DNA of 7,206 bases from Candidatus Methanophagales archaeon (GTDB lineage: Archaea; Halobacteriota; Syntropharchaeia; Alkanophagales; Methanospirareceae). The position numbers and the translations under genes are program-made. Positions within the stretch are counted from its first letter, which is position 1; each line of letters starts with the position of its first letter. Positions 6,345-7,206 of this stretch are shown here, piece after piece. The stretch is taken from contig JAGGZZ010000237.1 of NCBI GenBank assembly GCA_021161765.1, forward strand, positions 1 through 7,206, given 5' to 3'. The notes below the pieces were generated by a model. The model was not told the origin of the DNA. It searched no databases and was given only the letters and a program-made list of their open reading frames with translations.

Positions 6345-7040
6345 ATGAGAAAAATAGTGAACAAGCCAGACTTGAAACTGTTTCTGTTCTATGGATTAGT
6401 GCTTATACCAACGTTCTTTTTGTGCTGCTCGCGAAACGACGTGGCTTTCTTCTTTGTTCTCGTGGCGATGCTTCTGACAAGCGTAATAGAGATACCCATC
6501 TACGGGTTTAGAACAAAGAAGCCCGGATATAGTGCGCTTGAGGCGGCGTGTATCGGCGATTTTTACGGCGTGCCAATATCGGAGGAGATGCAGGCAGACA
6601 ATGAAAGGACATATAAAACACAGGTAACTGTGAATGTAGGCGGCTTCGTTATACCACTGCTTTTCTCTGTTTATCTGCTGCTGAACTATTCCACACGCTT
6701 GTTAGAAATAGCGCTGGCTGTCTTGCTAATGGCTCTCTTTTCTTACATGCTTTTAGAGGTAAAAGCAGGCGTGGGCATCGTAATTCCGAGTTATGTAGGT
6801 GTGTTTGCCATTCCTCTTGCACTTATACTCGCACCCGAAGCACAAGCAGGGAATACAGCAATAGCGGGGTTGATATTCATACTGGCAATTTTTGGCATTC
6901 TATTGGGACTGCTAATAGCGGTGGCAACACTGTCCCGAGAAGAAGTAGGAAGTGCCTTTTTTAATCTCGGTGGCATAGGCAGCTTTCAGCCTATATACCT
7001 CATCTCCATTCTGGCTTTGTTAATTGGAACGGTACCGTAG
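6345..7040 (+). CDS. DUF1614-family multi-pass membrane protein
   Basis: A 231-aa integral membrane protein with about six or seven hydrophobic segments (near 11-28, 33-53, 96-113, 117-136, 147-163, 171-195 and 213-229). Three stretches recall the DUF1614 family of archaeal and some bacterial membrane proteins: NVGGFVIPLLFSVYLL (97-112), AGVGIVIPSYVGV (141-153) and NLGGIGSFQPIYL (207-219). The last corresponds to a family motif that I recall as GGAGTFDGIFL; here the Asp position is Gln, and the preceding GxLxGADLL-like segment reads GILLGLLIAV, so this member appears diverged. The function of the family is not known. The hydrophilic loop 55-95 contains GYSALEAACIGDFYGVPI. The gene has its own TATA-box promoter, seems to be monocistronic, and is probably translated from a leaderless transcript. 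The family assignment is from memory of motifs, not from a search. Confidence 0.75.
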   Translation: MRKIVNKPDLKLFLFYGLVLIPTFFLCCSRNDVAFFFVLVAMLLTSVIEIPIYGFRTKKPGYSALEAACIGDFYGVPISEEMQADNERTYKTQVTVNVGGFVIPLLFSVYLLLNYSTRLLEIALAVLLMALFSYMLLEVKAGVGIVIPSYVGVFAIPLALILAPEAQAGNTAIAGLIFILAIFGILLGLLIAVATLSREEVGSAFFNLGGIGSFQPIYLISILALLIGTVP

Positions 7041-7083
7041 CACAGCACGGCACCGCATACTATCTTGCACAAAATTCGTGGGA

Positions 7084-7089
7084 TTTTTT
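7084..7089 (+). terminator. T-tract terminator after the DUF1614-family gene
   Basis: Six T in a row, 44 bases after the stop codon, consistent with archaeal termination at U-rich tracts. There is no strong stem in front of it. Confidence 0.4.
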
Positions 7090-7129
7090 AACAGGCATCA
7101 AGAAAATAGACAAGAAAAAATAAATTGTT

Positions 7130-7202
7130 GACACAGACAGATGATAAAAATCAACATGGTTAAACTAAAATAAATCTGCGTAAATCAGTGTAAATCTGTG
7201 TC
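7130..7202. repeat. Three 10-bp direct repeats with an inverted partner at the right edge
   Basis: TAAATCTGCG (7171-7180), TAAATCAGTG (7181-7190) and TAAATCTGTG (7191-7200) are tandem 10-bp units with one to three differences between them. GACACAG (7130-7136) is inverted against CTGTGTC (7196-7202). The unit resembles that of the inverted repeat in the ABC operon spacer (GATTACACA-like when read on the other strand). The array may continue past the window edge. Confidence 0.7.
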
Positions 7203-7206
7203 TTAA

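Noticed and set aside
7171..7202. CRISPR array start
   Set aside because: The units are 10 bp and directly abutting, with no spacers. This is a short tandem repeat.

Overview
The window looks like a chromosomal segment of an archaeon, most likely an uncultured euryarchaeal (methanogen- or ANME-like) lineage. Support comes from archaeal-type TATA boxes upstream of genes, one gene apparently read from a leaderless transcript, poly-T termination signals, a DUF1614-type membrane protein and an SSO1653/RapA-like SNF2 protein. The lineage call is an inference of moderate to low confidence; the archaeal call is firmer.

Positions 1-2656 (minus strand) are one uninterrupted reading frame that runs off the left edge. 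It encodes the N-terminal 613 residues of a large SNF2-family ATPase with an N-terminal SNF2-associated (DUF3670-like) region. Directly after the Walker A lysine of helicase motif I (ADDMGLGK) the frame continues into an intein that starts with Cys ([10 protein letters not shown]) and carries a LAGLIDADG homing endonuclease. 272 intein residues are visible. The rest of the intein and the rest of the ATPase lie beyond position 1. This is the most notable content of the window.

An 85-bp divergent intergenic region (2657-2741) separates this gene from a plus-strand ABC transporter cluster of the MacB/LolCDE (FtsX-permease) type: a 220-aa ATPase (2742-3404) and two paralogous four-helix permeases (3541-4731 and 4813-6000). 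The permeases probably pair as a heterodimer over an ATPase dimer. No MacA-like adaptor or lipoprotein partner is present. The spacer between ATPase and first permease holds an imperfect inverted repeat of a 10-11 bp motif. Each permease is followed by a nearly identical 32-bp hairpin-forming sequence.

Positions 6001-6344 contain no gene but are rich in structure: three small hairpins, a GC-rich island that can fold into a closed multi-hairpin structure including a terminator-like stem, and then two TATA-like boxes. A monocistronic DUF1614-family membrane protein follows (6345-7040), then a T-tract and a run of three 10-bp direct repeats at the right edge whose motif matches that of the inverted repeat inside the ABC operon.
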